From Komagataeibacter swingsii (GTDB lineage Bacteria > Pseudomonadota > Alphaproteobacteria > Acetobacterales > Acetobacteraceae), in NCBI RefSeq assembly GCF_003207895.1, contig NZ_NKUB01000009.1:62001-126000 (forward strand): a stretch of DNA of 64,000 nucleotides, given 5' to 3'. A model generated the notes under the pieces. The model was not told where the DNA came from. It worked only from the letters and a program-made list of their open reading frames with translations, and made no database searches. A program made the translations under genes and the position numbers. Below are positions 54,949 to 64,000 of this stretch, piece after piece. Position 1 is the first letter of the stretch; each line of letters begins with the position of its first letter.

Positions 54949-56124
54949 TCAGGCGGGGGGTGGACGCCGCACGACCATATCCCCCGCAAGGAATTCGATC
55001 GTGCCCGCAATCTCCATTTCCGACAGGACGGTCAGGACTGCTGCTGTCGAGAACTGGCAGCGCCGTACGAGATCGTCAACAGGCGATGGCGTGAAAGATA
55101 GAAAACCCTCTATCATTTCATGCAGGTTGTCCGTTCCCGCTGGTGGTGGCGCAGGCGGCGGCGCGGGCATGGCCCGTGGCGGGGTTTCGTGGCGCGGGGC
55201 AGCCCCACGCACCGCCAGGGCCGGGGGTGGCGCCTGCATGGGGAACAGCGTGGTTTCTTCCATGAATTCAGGCAGTTCACGCAGGATATCGCGTTCGTTT
55301 TCCGTCAGCACCGCGCCCTGGCGCAACAGGTCGTTGCTGCCATGGCAGCGCGGGTCCAGCGGCGATCCGGGCACGGCGAATATGGTGCGGTCATAGTCCA
55401 GCGCCATGCGCGCGGTAATCAGGCTGCCTGAACGCAGTGCGGCCTCGATCACGACGCAACCCAGCCCCAGCCCCGCGATCAGCCGGTTGCGGCGCGGGAA
55501 ATGCCGGGCCTGCGGCACCGTGCCCAGCGGCGCTTCGGTCACAACCGCGCCAGTCCGCGCGATCTGGTCCTGCAGGGCGTCATGTTCAGGCGGATAGGGG
55601 CAGTCCAGCCCACCCGCGATGGCCGCAACCGTGCGTCCCGCCGTCATCGCGCCCCGATGGGCTGCGGCGTCGATCCCGCGGGCCAGCCCCGATATCGTGT
55701 CCACGCCGTGGGCGGCCAGCAATGCGGCCAGGCTTTCCGCCATGCGGACGCCGCCCGATGACGCATTGCGCCCGCCCACGATGCCAACCATGCGATTCGC
55801 CAGCAATGCGGGATCGCCCAGCACGCTCAGTACCGGCGGCGCGTCATGCAGGCGGCCCAGCAGGGGCGGGTAGCCGGGCTGCCCATGCACCAGCAGGTGC
55901 GCGCCCATGGCCTGCAGGTGGTCGATTTCGCGCAGCGCGTCATCACGCGGGCAAAGTGTGCCGATGCTGCGGCTTATGCGGGTCGCGCCGCGTTCAAGCA
56001 TGTCGAGTGCCGCATGCACGCTGCCATGCGTGCGGACAAGGCGGCGGTAGGCGACCGGGCCGATGCCGTCCGTCCGTGCCAGCCGCAGGCAGGCCAGCAC
56101 CGTTGCGGCATCGGGCGCGGTCAT
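54949..56124 (-). CDS. dprA: DNA-processing protein DprA
   Basis: A 391-residue protein that binds single-stranded DNA entering during transformation and loads RecA on it. The Rossmann-like core has MVGIVGGRNASSGGVRMAE, SGLARGIDAAAHRGAM and GGLDCPYPPEH. A C-terminal winged helix follows (FTPSPVDDLVRRCQFSTAAV). The N terminus has a small SAM-like domain. Its ATG overlaps the plsY stop by 4 bases. comEC is nearby at 60467, so two competence genes lie within ~6 kb. Confidence 0.93.
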   Translation of the reverse strand: MTAPDAATVLACLRLARTDGIGPVAYRRLVRTHGSVHAALDMLERGATRISRSIGTLCPRDDALREIDHLQAMGAHLLVHGQPGYPPLLGRLHDAPPVLSVLGDPALLANRMVGIVGGRNASSGGVRMAESLAALLAAHGVDTISGLARGIDAAAHRGAMTAGRTVAAIAGGLDCPYPPEHDALQDQIARTGAVVTEAPLGTVPQARHFPRRNRLIAGLGLGCVVIEAALRSGSLITARMALDYDRTIFAVPGSPLDPRCHGSNDLLRQGAVLTENERDILRELPEFMEETTLFPMQAPPPALAVRGAAPRHETPPRAMPAPPPAPPPAGTDNLHEMIEGFLSFTPSPVDDLVRRCQFSTAAVLTVLSEMEIAGTIEFLAGDMVVRRPPPA

Positions 56125-56759
56125 GCGCCTTTCTGGCCGATCCGTGGTTCCGTGCCCTTCAGCAGGCGGATGATGTTGGCATGGTGGCGGATCAGGATCA
56201 TCACCGCGATCAGGCAGCCCGCGACATAGGCGGGCGAGGAAAAGTCAATCCGTCCCGGCCGGATCATGAGCAGCGGCAGGGCGGCGAAGGCAATGATCGC
56301 GCCCGCTGATGAAATGCGCGTGACTTTGGCGAAGATCAGCCACAGCGCGCAGCAGCACAAGCCCACGCCGGGCATGAGCGCCAGTATGCAGCCCAGCCCG
56401 GTCGCGACTCCCTTGCCGCCACGGAATTTCAGCCATACGGGAAAGCAGTGCCCCGCCACGGCAAAGATCGCGGCCAGCGATTCGGCGGCCAGCGTGTGGA
56501 ACGGGCACAGCACGAAGGCGCAGAAAACCGCGAATGCCCCCTTCGTGCCATCCAGCGCCAGCGTGCCCGCCGCCAGCCCCTTGCGCCCGGTGCGCAGCAC
56601 GTTGGTGGCCCCGATATTGCCCGACCCGATCTTGCGGATGTCCCCGTTGCCCGACAGCGCCGTCAGCACCAGCCCGAAGGGGATGCTGCCAATCAGGTAG
56701 GACAGGAAGGCCACCGCCGCCATAAGCGGCAGGTCATAGGTGGGGATGCCGTATATCAT
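56121..56759 (-). CDS. plsY: Glycerol-3-phosphate acyltransferase PlsY
   Basis: A 212-residue inner-membrane enzyme that moves an acyl group from acyl-phosphate onto glycerol 3-phosphate, the first step of phospholipid synthesis. The motifs SYLIGSIPFGLVL, IGSGNIGATNVLRTGRKG, DGTKGAFAVF and KFRGGKGVATGLG match PlsY, and several membrane helices are evident. The ATG at 56759 overlaps the pyrC' stop; the upstream ATG at 56798 would add basic residues not typical of the family. Confidence 0.95.
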   Translation of the reverse strand: MIYGIPTYDLPLMAAVAFLSYLIGSIPFGLVLTALSGNGDIRKIGSGNIGATNVLRTGRKGLAAGTLALDGTKGAFAVFCAFVLCPFHTLAAESLAAIFAVAGHCFPVWLKFRGGKGVATGLGCILALMPGVGLCCCALWLIFAKVTRISSAGAIIAFAALPLLMIRPGRIDFSSPAYVAGCLIAVMILIRHHANIIRLLKGTEPRIGQKGA

Positions 56760-58051
56760 GCGGCGGCGGCCCCGAAGACGCGCCGCCCGTTCTTCCATGT
56801 GCCCAGCACGCGGCCTTCCAGCGCGCGACCGTCAAAGGGGGTGTTCTGGGCCTTGCCCGGCAGTTCGCCCGCCCGCACGATCCAGCCCGTATCGGGGTTG
56901 AACAGGCACAGGTCGGCAGGTTTGCCCGCGCCCAGCGTCCCGGCTGCGCTGCGCAGCACGGATGCAGGGCGGTTGGTCAGCAGGCCCAGGGCGTCCATCA
57001 TGCCGATATTGCCCGCATGTACCTGCGCCAGGGTTACGGCCAGCAGCGTGCACAGCCCCGTTCCCCCGGCGGCGGCCACGGCAAAGGGCTGGCGCTTGTC
57101 ATCCGCGTCACAGGGCATGTGGTCGGATGCGATGGCGTCGATCGTGCCATCGGCCAGCGCCGCGCACACCGCCCGGCGGTCCGCTTCCGCCCGCAGCGGC
57201 GGCGACAGCTTGGCATAGGTGCGGAAGTCCCCGATCACGGTTTCGTTCAGGTCGAAATACGGCGGCGCGGTATCGCAGCTCACCCTGACGCCATCGGCCT
57301 TGGCCGCGCGGATCAGGTCCAGCCCCTCGGCGGTGGAGACATGGCCGAAATGCAGCCGGCCGCCGGTCATGCGCGCAAGGCGGAGGTCACGGGCGATCAG
57401 GATCGCCTCGGCCGCCGCCGGAATGCCCGGCAGGCCAAGGCGCGTGGCCAGTTCGCCATCGGTCGCGCACCCCCCGCGCGCCAGTGACGGGTCTTCGGGG
57501 TGCTGGACGATCAGCGCATCGAACCCGCGCGCATAGGTCAACATCTGCCGCATGGTGCGGCTGTCGGCAATGGCGTGGGGGCCATCGGTAAAGGCAATGG
57601 CGCCCGCTTCGGCCAGCAGGCCGATTTCCGCCATTTCCGTGCCGGCGCATTCCCGCGTCAGCGCGCCATAGGGCAGGATGTCGATCATGCCCGTTTCCTC
57701 GCCGCGCGCGCGCAGCAGGCGGGCAAGGGCGGGGTTGTCTATGGTCGGGCTGGTATTGGGCAGCACGGCGATGGTGGTGATGCCACCGGCAACCGCGGCC
57801 TTTGCGGCAGACAGCACCGTTTCGCGGTATTCATAGCCGGGTTCGCCAATCGTCACCCGCATGTCCACCAGGCCGGGACACAGGACGAGCTGGCCGCCGC
57901 CATCAACAATTTCAGCCCCTTCCGGCGCACCTTCGGCCTGCGGCAGGTCGGTGCCGGCAATCACGCCGTCGCGCACCAGCAGGCGGCCGGGCCGGTCGAG
58001 GCTGCCTGCGGGATCGATCAGGCGGACGTTTTCAAACAGGACCGGCTTCAT
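56756..58051 (-). CDS. Dihydroorotase-like subunit PyrC', probably non-catalytic
   Basis: A 431-residue amidohydrolase of the class I dihydroorotase family. Where active enzymes have the metal pair HxH in a D-x-HVHLR-type motif, this reads [17 protein letters not shown], so both histidines are gone. Other landmarks remain: [12 protein letters not shown], the [10 protein letters not shown] histidine and [11 protein letters not shown]. Loss of HxH is the hallmark of PyrC', the inactive partner that shapes the PyrB complex in Pseudomonas. The 4-base overlap with pyrB supports this. It would then not make dihydroorotate, and an active pyrC must lie elsewhere. Confidence 0.85.
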   Translation of the reverse strand: MKPVLFENVRLIDPAGSLDRPGRLLVRDGVIAGTDLPQAEGAPEGAEIVDGGGQLVLCPGLVDMRVTIGEPGYEYRETVLSAAKAAVAGGITTIAVLPNTSPTIDNPALARLLRARGEETGMIDILPYGALTRECAGTEMAEIGLLAEAGAIAFTDGPHAIADSRTMRQMLTYARGFDALIVQHPEDPSLARGGCATDGELATRLGLPGIPAAAEAILIARDLRLARMTGGRLHFGHVSTAEGLDLIRAAKADGVRVSCDTAPPYFDLNETVIGDFRTYAKLSPPLRAEADRRAVCAALADGTIDAIASDHMPCDADDKRQPFAVAAAGGTGLCTLLAVTLAQVHAGNIGMMDALGLLTNRPASVLRSAAGTLGAGKPADLCLFNPDTGWIVRAGELPGKAQNTPFDGRALEGRVLGTWKNGRRVFGAAAA

Positions 58052-59013
58052 GCGCCATCTCCCCCACGTGAGAGGATGTCCAGAACCGCCATGCGCACGG
58101 CAACCCCCATTTCCACCTGTTCGCGGATCACGCTTTGGTCGGAATCGGCAACACGGCTGTCAATTTCCACGCCCCGGTTCATCGGCCCGGGATGCATGAC
58201 CAGCGCGTGCGGCTTCGCCAGCGCGAGGCGTTTGTTATCCAGCCCGTAGAAGCGGAAATACTCGCGCGCGCTGGGCACCTGCGTACCCTTCATGCGTTCG
58301 CGCTGCACGCGCAGCATCATCACCACGTCCACCCCGCGCAGCCCGTCTTCCATCGTGTGGTGGATGCTGACCCCCAGCGCCCCGATGGCGCCGGGCACCA
58401 GTGTCGGCGGCCCCACCACGCGCACCTGGCAGCCCATGGCGGTCAGCAGGTGGATGTTGGACCGTGCGACGCGGCTGTGGCTGACATCACCGCATATGGC
58501 GATGGTCAGCCCCTCGAACACGCCAAAATGGCGGCGGATGGTCAGCGCGTCCAGCAACGCCTGTGTCGGGTGTTCGTGCGTGCCGTCACCGGCGTTGACC
58601 ACGCTGGCCTGCACCTTCTGCGCCAGCAGGGCAGGGGCGCCGGACTGCGAATGGCGCACCACCAGCAGGTCGGTATGCATGGCGTTCAGGGTGGCTGCCG
58701 TATCGAGCAGCGTCTCGCCCTTGTTGACCGAGGAACTGGCGACCGTCATGTTCACCACATCCGCGCCCAGCCGCTTGCCCGCCAGCTCGAACGATGTGCG
58801 GGTGCGGGTGCTGTCCTCGAAAAACAGGTTGATCAGCGTGCGTCCGCGCAGCAGGTCGCGCGGGGTTTTGCGCGACCGGTTGAGCAGGGCGTAATGTTCC
58901 GCCAGGTCAAGAAAGGGCGTGATCCGGGCGGGATGCATGCCCTGCACGCCCAGCAGGTGGCGCGCGGGCCGGGTCAGGAAGACATTGCTGCCATGGCTGC
59001 CGCGCTCACTCAT
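58048..59013 (-). CDS. pyrB: Aspartate carbamoyltransferase catalytic subunit
   Basis: A 321-residue enzyme that joins carbamoyl phosphate and aspartate, the second step of pyrimidine synthesis. The carbamoyl-phosphate motif is [19 protein letters not shown]. The loop [13 protein letters not shown] and [15 protein letters not shown] are also in place. No pyrI regulatory gene follows; a PyrC'-type gene does, which suggests the class A ATCase assembly. ATG at 59013 overlaps the gltX stop by 8 bases. Confidence 0.95.
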   Translation of the reverse strand: MSERGSHGSNVFLTRPARHLLGVQGMHPARITPFLDLAEHYALLNRSRKTPRDLLRGRTLINLFFEDSTRTRTSFELAGKRLGADVVNMTVASSSVNKGETLLDTAATLNAMHTDLLVVRHSQSGAPALLAQKVQASVVNAGDGTHEHPTQALLDALTIRRHFGVFEGLTIAICGDVSHSRVARSNIHLLTAMGCQVRVVGPPTLVPGAIGALGVSIHHTMEDGLRGVDVVMMLRVQRERMKGTQVPSAREYFRFYGLDNKRLALAKPHALVMHPGPMNRGVEIDSRVADSDQSVIREQVEMGVAVRMAVLDILSRGGDGA

Positions 59014-60430
59014 GGGCGGCAACCGCGTTGATGCGGGCCAGCACCTCGTCCCGGCCAAGGGCGGCCAGCGTGTCATCGATACCGGGCGACATGGTGCTGC
59101 CGGTCACGGCGGCGCGCAGGGGCTGGGCCACCTTGCCCAGCTTCATTTCATGCGTTTCGGCAAACTGGCGCAGGGTCGCGTCGATGCCTTCCCTGTCAAA
59201 CGGCTCCGTCGCCTTCAGGGCTTCGGCCAGCCTGCCCAGCATGGCGCGGTTTTCGGGCGTCAGCTGCTTTTCGGCCTTGGGGTCGAACGCAAGCGGCAGC
59301 GAACGGCCAAGGAAGGCGGCGTTATCCGCCAGTTCCACCAGCGTCTTCGCGCGTTCCTTCAGCCCCGGCATGAGGGCCAGCACCCTGGCCCGCGTGGCGT
59401 CGGAGGTATCGACCCCCTCCATCTTGCCCAGGCGTTCCATCACGTCATGGGTCAGGCGCGTGTCATCGGCCTGGCGCAGCCACACGCCATTGATGTGCAG
59501 CAGCTTGGCGTAATCCATGCGTGAGGGCGAGCGGCCCACGCCGTCAAGGTCGAACAGTTTGATCTGTTCCTCACGCGACAGGATCTCGGCATCGCCGTGG
59601 CCCCAGCCAAGGCGCAGCAGGTAGTTGTCCAGCGCTTCGGGCAGGTAGCCCATGTCACGGAATTCAACCACCGACTGCGCCCCGTGCCGCTTGGACAGCT
59701 TGGCCCCGTCCGGCCCGTGGATCAGCGGCAGATGGGCGAAATGCGGCTGGTCCCAGCCCATGGCGCGGTAGATCATGGCCTGGCGGAAGGTGTTGGTCAG
59801 GTGGTCATCGCCACGGATTACGTGGGTGATGTCCATGTCATGGTCATCCACCACCACCGCAAGCTGGTAGACCGGGGTGCCGTCGGCGCGCAGGATGATC
59901 ATGTCATCCAGTTCGGCATTGGCCACGCGCACGTCGCCCTGCACCAGGTCGTGGATGGTGGTCTCGCCTTCACGCGGGGCCTTGATGCGGATGGTGTAGG
60001 GGGTATTGGGGGGGGCTTCGGACGGGTCGCGGTCACGCCACATGCCATTGTAGCGGGGGGGACGACCCTCGGCCATCGCCTTCTCGCGCATTGCCTTCAG
60101 CTCATCGGCCGTGCAGTAGCAGCGGTAGGCCAGTCCCTTTTCCAGCAGCTCATGCGCCACTTCGGTATGGCGCGCCTGCCGGGTGGACTGGAACACCGGC
60201 TTTTCGTCCGGGTGGATATCCATCCACGCCAGTCCGTCGAACAGCACATCGACCGCCTGCTGGGTCGAGCGTTCTCGGTCGGTATCCTCGATCCTGAGCA
60301 GGAACTGGCCGCCATGGTGGCGGGCATAGAGGAAATTGAAAAGGGCGGCACGGGCGTTGCCGATATGCAGCAGGCCGGTGGGGCTGGGAGCGAAGCGCGT
60401 ACGGACAGTCATGAGCCGGTTCTTTAGCAT
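59006..60430 (-). CDS. gltX: Glutamyl-tRNA synthetase
   Basis: A 474-residue class I synthetase. The HIGH-type motif is in [17 protein letters not shown] and the KMSKS-type motif in [12 protein letters not shown]. The protein runs to a normal C-terminal anticodon-binding domain. Alphaproteobacteria often carry two GltX forms, and some charge tRNA-Gln for amidation by GatCAB; I cannot tell which this is. Start at 60430 was preferred because AGGG lies ~8 bases before it; ATG at 60412 (MTVRTRFAP) is the alternative. First gene of the long minus-strand run. Confidence 0.93.
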   Translation of the reverse strand: MLKNRLMTVRTRFAPSPTGLLHIGNARAALFNFLYARHHGGQFLLRIEDTDRERSTQQAVDVLFDGLAWMDIHPDEKPVFQSTRQARHTEVAHELLEKGLAYRCYCTADELKAMREKAMAEGRPPRYNGMWRDRDPSEAPPNTPYTIRIKAPREGETTIHDLVQGDVRVANAELDDMIILRADGTPVYQLAVVVDDHDMDITHVIRGDDHLTNTFRQAMIYRAMGWDQPHFAHLPLIHGPDGAKLSKRHGAQSVVEFRDMGYLPEALDNYLLRLGWGHGDAEILSREEQIKLFDLDGVGRSPSRMDYAKLLHINGVWLRQADDTRLTHDVMERLGKMEGVDTSDATRARVLALMPGLKERAKTLVELADNAAFLGRSLPLAFDPKAEKQLTPENRAMLGRLAEALKATEPFDREGIDATLRQFAETHEMKLGKVAQPLRAAVTGSTMSPGIDDTLAALGRDEVLARINAVAAHE

Positions 60431-60466
60431 GTTTTCGCCCTGCTGACAGGGGGCAGTCTGGCCTGT

Positions 60467-62722
60467 GTGCCATCCGGGCCGGTAGGGTGTGCATTCCGGC
60501 CACGCATGGGCATGGCCGCGCCATGGGTGCAGATCATGACGGGGGTTGTCCTGCCACGCCAGCATATTGACCGCGTCCGGGCCGGACTGTCGCGCATGAA
60601 GGCGGGTACCAGCACATGGCTGTGGGGGCAGCATGCGCGCTTCGTGTTGTGGCTGCCCGCCCTTATGGCAGCGGGTGCCGCCCTGTATTTCACGCTGTCG
60701 TGGGAACCATCGGCCATCTGGGCGTGGGCGGCCGCCATGGTGGTCGCCGGGTGCATGGCCGCGCGGCTGCTATGGGGCACGGGGCTGCCGGTGCGCATGG
60801 GCTGTGGCGTGGTGGGGGCGTGCGCGGCCGGGGCGCTGGTGGCCTGGGTGCAGGCGCATCACATGCCGCCCTTTCCCGACCTGCCGCGCCGGGCGGTGCA
60901 TCTGGCGGGGCGCGTGCTGGATGTGGAGGCGCAGGCCCAGCGTGATGGCGCGCAGGCATGGCGGGTGCGGCTGGCGGATGTCCGCTTCCTTGATGGTATC
61001 AATACCGGCATGCCACCGCTACGTCGTGTGCTGGTGTTGCGGCTGCGGCCCGATGATGCATGCGTTCCGGTGCCCGGTGATACGCTGCTGGCGCGCGTGA
61101 TGCTCTCGCCCCCGGCCTTTCCCGCCGTGCCGGGGGGGTATGATGCCCAGCGCCGCGCCTGGTTTGACGGGCGTGCGGGCAATGCGCGCGCGCTGGATGG
61201 GGTGACATGCCGGCATGGCCATGCCCCGTCCGGGCTGTCCGCGCGCATCGCCACCCTGCGCCAGGCCATGGACGCGCGGATTCGCATGGCCCTGCCGGGC
61301 GATCGCGGCGCTATCGCCGCGACCGTGCTGGTCGGCGCGGACGGGGCGATTGCACCCGGCGTGCGGGGTGCCTTTGCCGATGCGGGGCTGGCCCACCTGC
61401 TGGCCGTTGCCGGGCTGCACCTTGCCATTGTCATGGGACTGGTCATGGCGGGCGCGCGCATGGGGCTGGCGCTGTCCGAACGCGCGGCGCTGTTCTGGCC
61501 GTGCCGGCAGATCGCGGCGGCCTGCGCGCTGCTGGCCGGTGGGGGATATGTCATCATCACCGGCGCGCACCTGCCGGCGCAGCGCAGCCTGTTCATGGCG
61601 GGGCTTGCGGTCGTGGCGCTGATGGCGGGCAGGCGCGTGGTGTCGATGCGGGCGCTGGCGGTGGCGGTAGCCATCCTGCTGTGCCTGAATGCGGAAGACG
61701 TGGCCGAACTGCCATTGCAGATGTCGGCTGCGGCGGTCATGGCGCTGATTGCCGGCTTCGATGCGCTGCGCCCGTACCTGTCGGCATGGGAACATGACGT
61801 GACGTGGTGGCGCAGGACGGGCGCGCGGCTTGCCCATCCCCTGCTGGCCAGCGTGCTGGCGGGCAGTGCGTGCATTCCCGTGGGCATGGCGCATTTCGGC
61901 ACGGTGCAGCCGTGGTTCATGCTGGCCAACCTGCTGGCGGTGCCGCTCATGTCGGTGTGGATCATGCCGTGGGGACTGGCGGCCTGTATGCTGATGCCGC
62001 TGGGGTGGGAAAGGCTGGCGCTGGCGCCCATGGGGTGGGGGATCGGGGTGGTGGCGTGGCTGGCGCGGCAGGTGGCCTGTCTTCCGGTCGCGCATATCGG
62101 GGTGCCCGCCATCGGCAATGGCGGGCTGGCGCTGTTCTTTGCCGGGTTATGCTGGCTGTGCCTGTGGGGTGGATGGGGGCGGTTGCCGGGATTCGTGCCG
62201 GTCGCGCTGGCGCTGCTATCGCCGTGGTGGGGTGCGCAACCCGTGGTGATGGTGTCGCCGGATGCTCGCATGGCGGGCGTTGTCAGCGGGCATATGCTGC
62301 TGACCGGTCCCGCCGCGCACCCCGATCCGTTCATTTTACGGGAATGGCAGCGTGTGACGGGGCTGGATGCAGGCGTGTTGCCCGATGATGCGGGGCAGGG
62401 GCCGTTATCGTGTCAGGGTGGCGCATGCCGCGTGCGGGAACACGATGGGGATATCCTGCTGCTGCTTTCCGCACGGGGGCCGGGTCGCGGGTTGTGCCGC
62501 GATGCCCGCATGGTGGTGAACCTGTGGGCGCAGGGCAGCTGTCCCGGCGCGGCGGTAATCGGGCGTTTCGACATATGGCGCAATGGGGCCTATGCCCTGT
62601 ATCCCGACCGGGCAGGTGGTGTCAGGGCACTGTCTGACCGGCAGGTGCGCGGGGCGCGGCCGTGGGTCATGCGGCCTGGCGGGGCGGGCGTGCCTGACCT
62701 GCCCATGGCCCGGGCGGAATAG
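60467..62722 (+). CDS. comEC: ComEC/Rec2 DNA-uptake channel protein
   Basis: About 751 residues with many membrane helices. The N-terminal part resembles the DUF4131 OB-like region (RAVHLAGRVLDVEAQ, VPGDTLLARVML). The competence domain has the family motif LAHLLAVAGLHLAIVMG and LPAQRSLFMAGLAVVAL. The C-terminal ~150 residues lack the HxHxDH metallo-beta-lactamase motif found in longer ComEC proteins. It moves single-stranded DNA across the inner membrane in transformation. Start is uncertain: in-frame ATGs at 60467, 60509 and 60536 are possible. Divergent from gltX. Confidence 0.88.
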   Translation: MPSGPVGCAFRPRMGMAAPWVQIMTGVVLPRQHIDRVRAGLSRMKAGTSTWLWGQHARFVLWLPALMAAGAALYFTLSWEPSAIWAWAAAMVVAGCMAARLLWGTGLPVRMGCGVVGACAAGALVAWVQAHHMPPFPDLPRRAVHLAGRVLDVEAQAQRDGAQAWRVRLADVRFLDGINTGMPPLRRVLVLRLRPDDACVPVPGDTLLARVMLSPPAFPAVPGGYDAQRRAWFDGRAGNARALDGVTCRHGHAPSGLSARIATLRQAMDARIRMALPGDRGAIAATVLVGADGAIAPGVRGAFADAGLAHLLAVAGLHLAIVMGLVMAGARMGLALSERAALFWPCRQIAAACALLAGGGYVIITGAHLPAQRSLFMAGLAVVALMAGRRVVSMRALAVAVAILLCLNAEDVAELPLQMSAAAVMALIAGFDALRPYLSAWEHDVTWWRRTGARLAHPLLASVLAGSACIPVGMAHFGTVQPWFMLANLLAVPLMSVWIMPWGLAACMLMPLGWERLALAPMGWGIGVVAWLARQVACLPVAHIGVPAIGNGGLALFFAGLCWLCLWGGWGRLPGFVPVALALLSPWWGAQPVVMVSPDARMAGVVSGHMLLTGPAAHPDPFILREWQRVTGLDAGVLPDDAGQGPLSCQGGACRVREHDGDILLLLSARGPGRGLCRDARMVVNLWAQGSCPGAAVIGRFDIWRNGAYALYPDRAGGVRALSDRQVRGARPWVMRPGGAGVPDLPMARAE

Positions 62723-62784
62723 GATCGATTGTACGTTTGCGTGCGGACCATCGCCCCAACTTGGCGAAAGGCAGGTTCTATCCA

Positions 62785-62877
62785 GGAAAGTTTTTGGTGA
62801 AGCTTTTTTCAAAAAGCTTCAGAAGACGCCGCCTTTTTGGAAAAAGGCGGCACCCAAAAACTTTTATTTTTAAACAG
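62785..62877. repeat. Two-hairpin intergenic repeat, copy C
   Basis: Third copy, same orientation as copy A. Hairpin 1 (62799-62820) has stem GAAGCTTTTT/AAAAAGCTTC. Hairpin 2 (62828-62851) has stem GCCGCCTTTTT/AAAAAGGCGGC. The flanks AAAGTTTTTGGTG and CACCCAAAAACTTT pair over 13 bases with one bulged C, so both hairpins sit inside an outer stem. It lies between the convergent comEC and nth genes. Confidence 0.92.
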
Positions 62878-62881
62878 TATG

Positions 62882-63613
62882 TTAAGATGATTCGAGCGGT
62901 AGGGAAACCGGCGGTTCCTTGTCCGGCCCCACCGCACGCAGGTCGTCCTTCATGCGGTACTGGCACGGGTCAAAGGCGGGACAGCGCCAGCATTCGGGCT
63001 TGCGGGCCTTGCAGACATAGCGCCCGTGCAGGATCAGCCAGTGATGCGCGGGGCGCAGCATGTCGGCGGGAATGCGGCGGACAAGCTGGTCCTCCACCGC
63101 GCGCGGGGTCGCCCCCGGCGCCAGGCCCGTGCGGTTGCCGATGCGGAAGATGTGGGTATCGACCGCCATGGTGCTGTCGCCAAACGCCACGTTCATCACC
63201 ACGTTCGCGGTCTTGCGCCCCACGCCGGGCAGGGATTCAAGGGCCGCGCGGTCATAGGGCACCTTGCCGTCAAAGCGTTCAAGCAACTGCTGCGACAGGG
63301 CCACGACATTGCGCGCCTTGGTCCGCCACAGCCCGATGGTGCGGATATGCGCGCCGACCTTTTCCTCCCCCAGTTCCACCATGGCCCGTGGCGTGGGCGC
63401 GTCGCGGAACAGCGCCTTTGTCGCCTTGTTGACCGAGACATCGGTCGCCTGCGCCGACAGCGCCACGGCAACCAGCAGGGTGTAGTCGTCCACGAAATCC
63501 AGTTCGCTTTCGGCATTCGGGTTGGCGGCGGCCAGTTGGGTGATGAAGGCGCGCACTTCCGCCAGCGTCATGGCGCGACGCGCGGGTTTCTTCGGGGATC
63601 TGGCTGATGTCAT
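62882..63613 (-). CDS. nth: Endonuclease III
   Basis: A 243-residue DNA glycosylase/AP lyase that removes oxidised pyrimidines. The helix-hairpin-helix is LESLPGVGRKTANVVMNVAF. The catalytic lysine follows in the usual VALSAQATDVSVNKAT context, and the aspartate in STMAVDTHIFRI. The 4Fe-4S cluster has the standard spacing in VCKARKPECWRCPAFDPCQ (C-x6-C-x2-C-x5-C). The C terminus extends ~25 residues past the cluster. Single gene, convergent with comEC. Confidence 0.97.
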   Translation of the reverse strand: MTSARSPKKPARRAMTLAEVRAFITQLAAANPNAESELDFVDDYTLLVAVALSAQATDVSVNKATKALFRDAPTPRAMVELGEEKVGAHIRTIGLWRTKARNVVALSQQLLERFDGKVPYDRAALESLPGVGRKTANVVMNVAFGDSTMAVDTHIFRIGNRTGLAPGATPRAVEDQLVRRIPADMLRPAHHWLILHGRYVCKARKPECWRCPAFDPCQYRMKDDLRAVGPDKEPPVSLPLESS

Positions 63614-63803
63614 CTGGTACTCGCAGGCATTGGATCGCCCGGCATTGTGCGGTGTCGCGGGGGGTGGTGTAAATCACCTTGCCGACCGGAAGCGGCCATT
63701 GTCCTTGCGCACGGCCCCTGCGAAGGTTAGTCGTTCCGGCCCCGGCGGTGCATGCGTGCCGGACGCATGGCCGTGTGGTTTCCTGCATCAGGGCGCATTG
63801 GCA

Positions 63804-64000
63804 ATGGCATCCTTTTTCTCCCGCCCGGCATCGGGACGACATGAATTTTCCGCCGTTCTGGGCTTTGTCTGGCGCCGGTGGCGCACGTATCCCGGCTTTC
63901 TGGCATGGACGCTGGTGGGGATCGCGGCCGCCACCGTGGCGGATGTGATGATGCCGCTGGTGGCGGGCTGGCTGGTCAGTGACGTATCCCGCCCGGCCGC
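63804..64000 (+). CDS. ABC transporter permease/ATPase, N-terminal part (cut by window end)
   Basis: An open frame from ATG at 63804 runs off the end of the window. The 65 residues begin MASFFSRPASGRHEFSAVLG, then FVWRRWRTYPGFLAWTLVG and VADVMMPLVAGWLV. This is the typical start of a fused transmembrane-ATPase ABC exporter: a basic stretch, then membrane helix 1. Everything that would fix the substrate, including Walker motifs, lies outside. Divergent from nth. Confidence 0.7.
   Translation, partial: MASFFSRPASGRHEFSAVLGFVWRRWRTYPGFLAWTLVGIAAATVADVMMPLVAGWLVSDVSRPA

Overview
The window is a GC-rich, densely packed piece of bacterial chromosome made almost entirely of core genes. Protein sequences (IF-1, IF-3, MurA, Dcd, ThrS, IleS, the DNA-nicking type of MutL) and gene order (infA-maf-RNase E/G-yacG; plsY-dprA-topA-rnr; ileS-lspA-DUF3035 lipoprotein) point to an alphaproteobacterium. 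An acetic acid bacterium (Acetobacteraceae, Komagataeibacter/Gluconacetobacter type) is my inference. I see no prophage, transposase, CRISPR array or plasmid gene.

Layout. 1-9634 (mostly minus strand): tRNA-Phe, yacG, RNase E/G-like protein, maf, infA, hisD-hisG, murA, dcd, a small basic protein, an orphan Rieske oxygenase and a GT4 glycosyltransferase. 9736-14359 (plus): TPR protein, GT9 glycosyltransferase, thrS, infC. 14540-21766 (minus): a five-gene envelope operon (Deg protease, response regulator, histidine kinase, small secreted protein, SIMPL protein), preceded by hrpB. 21813-23969 (plus): DsbD/ScsB-like disulfide reductase. 24093-28641 (minus): arginine genes argD-argF, a small protein, hslO and a secreted protein. 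28932-40951 (plus): recX, CHAP lipoprotein, tatA, methionine salvage mtnB-mtnD-mtnC, ribF, ileS, lspA, DUF3035 lipoprotein, mutL and a stand-alone nuoM. 41091-46300 (mixed): parE, two secreted proteins of unknown role, an Rrf2 regulator divergent from cysK. 46406-60430 (minus): OmpA-family protein, then nine co-directional genes gltX-pyrB-pyrC'-plsY-dprA-topA-rnr-S41 peptidase-DUF1491, many with overlapping ends. 60467-64000: comEC, nth and the start of an ABC transporter.

Many neighbours share 4-base ATGA stop/start overlaps (hisG/hisD, argD/argF, recX/CHAP, mtnB/mtnD, mtnC/ribF, pyrB/pyrC', pyrC'/plsY, plsY/dprA, rnr/S41), which indicates translational coupling within operons.

The most notable observations are: (1) a roughly 90-bp two-hairpin repeat present three times, each time between the ends of two convergent genes, that may fold as a three-way junction; (2) infC apparently starting at a rare ATA codon; (3) a complete NuoM-like proton-channel subunit with no other complex I gene nearby; (4) a dihydroorotase homologue fused by overlap to pyrB that has lost its HxH metal motif; (5) the five-gene protease/two-component/SIMPL operon; and (6) a 37-codon reading frame with a near-perfect ribosome binding site directly in front of recX. 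No wholly new multi-gene system is evident.
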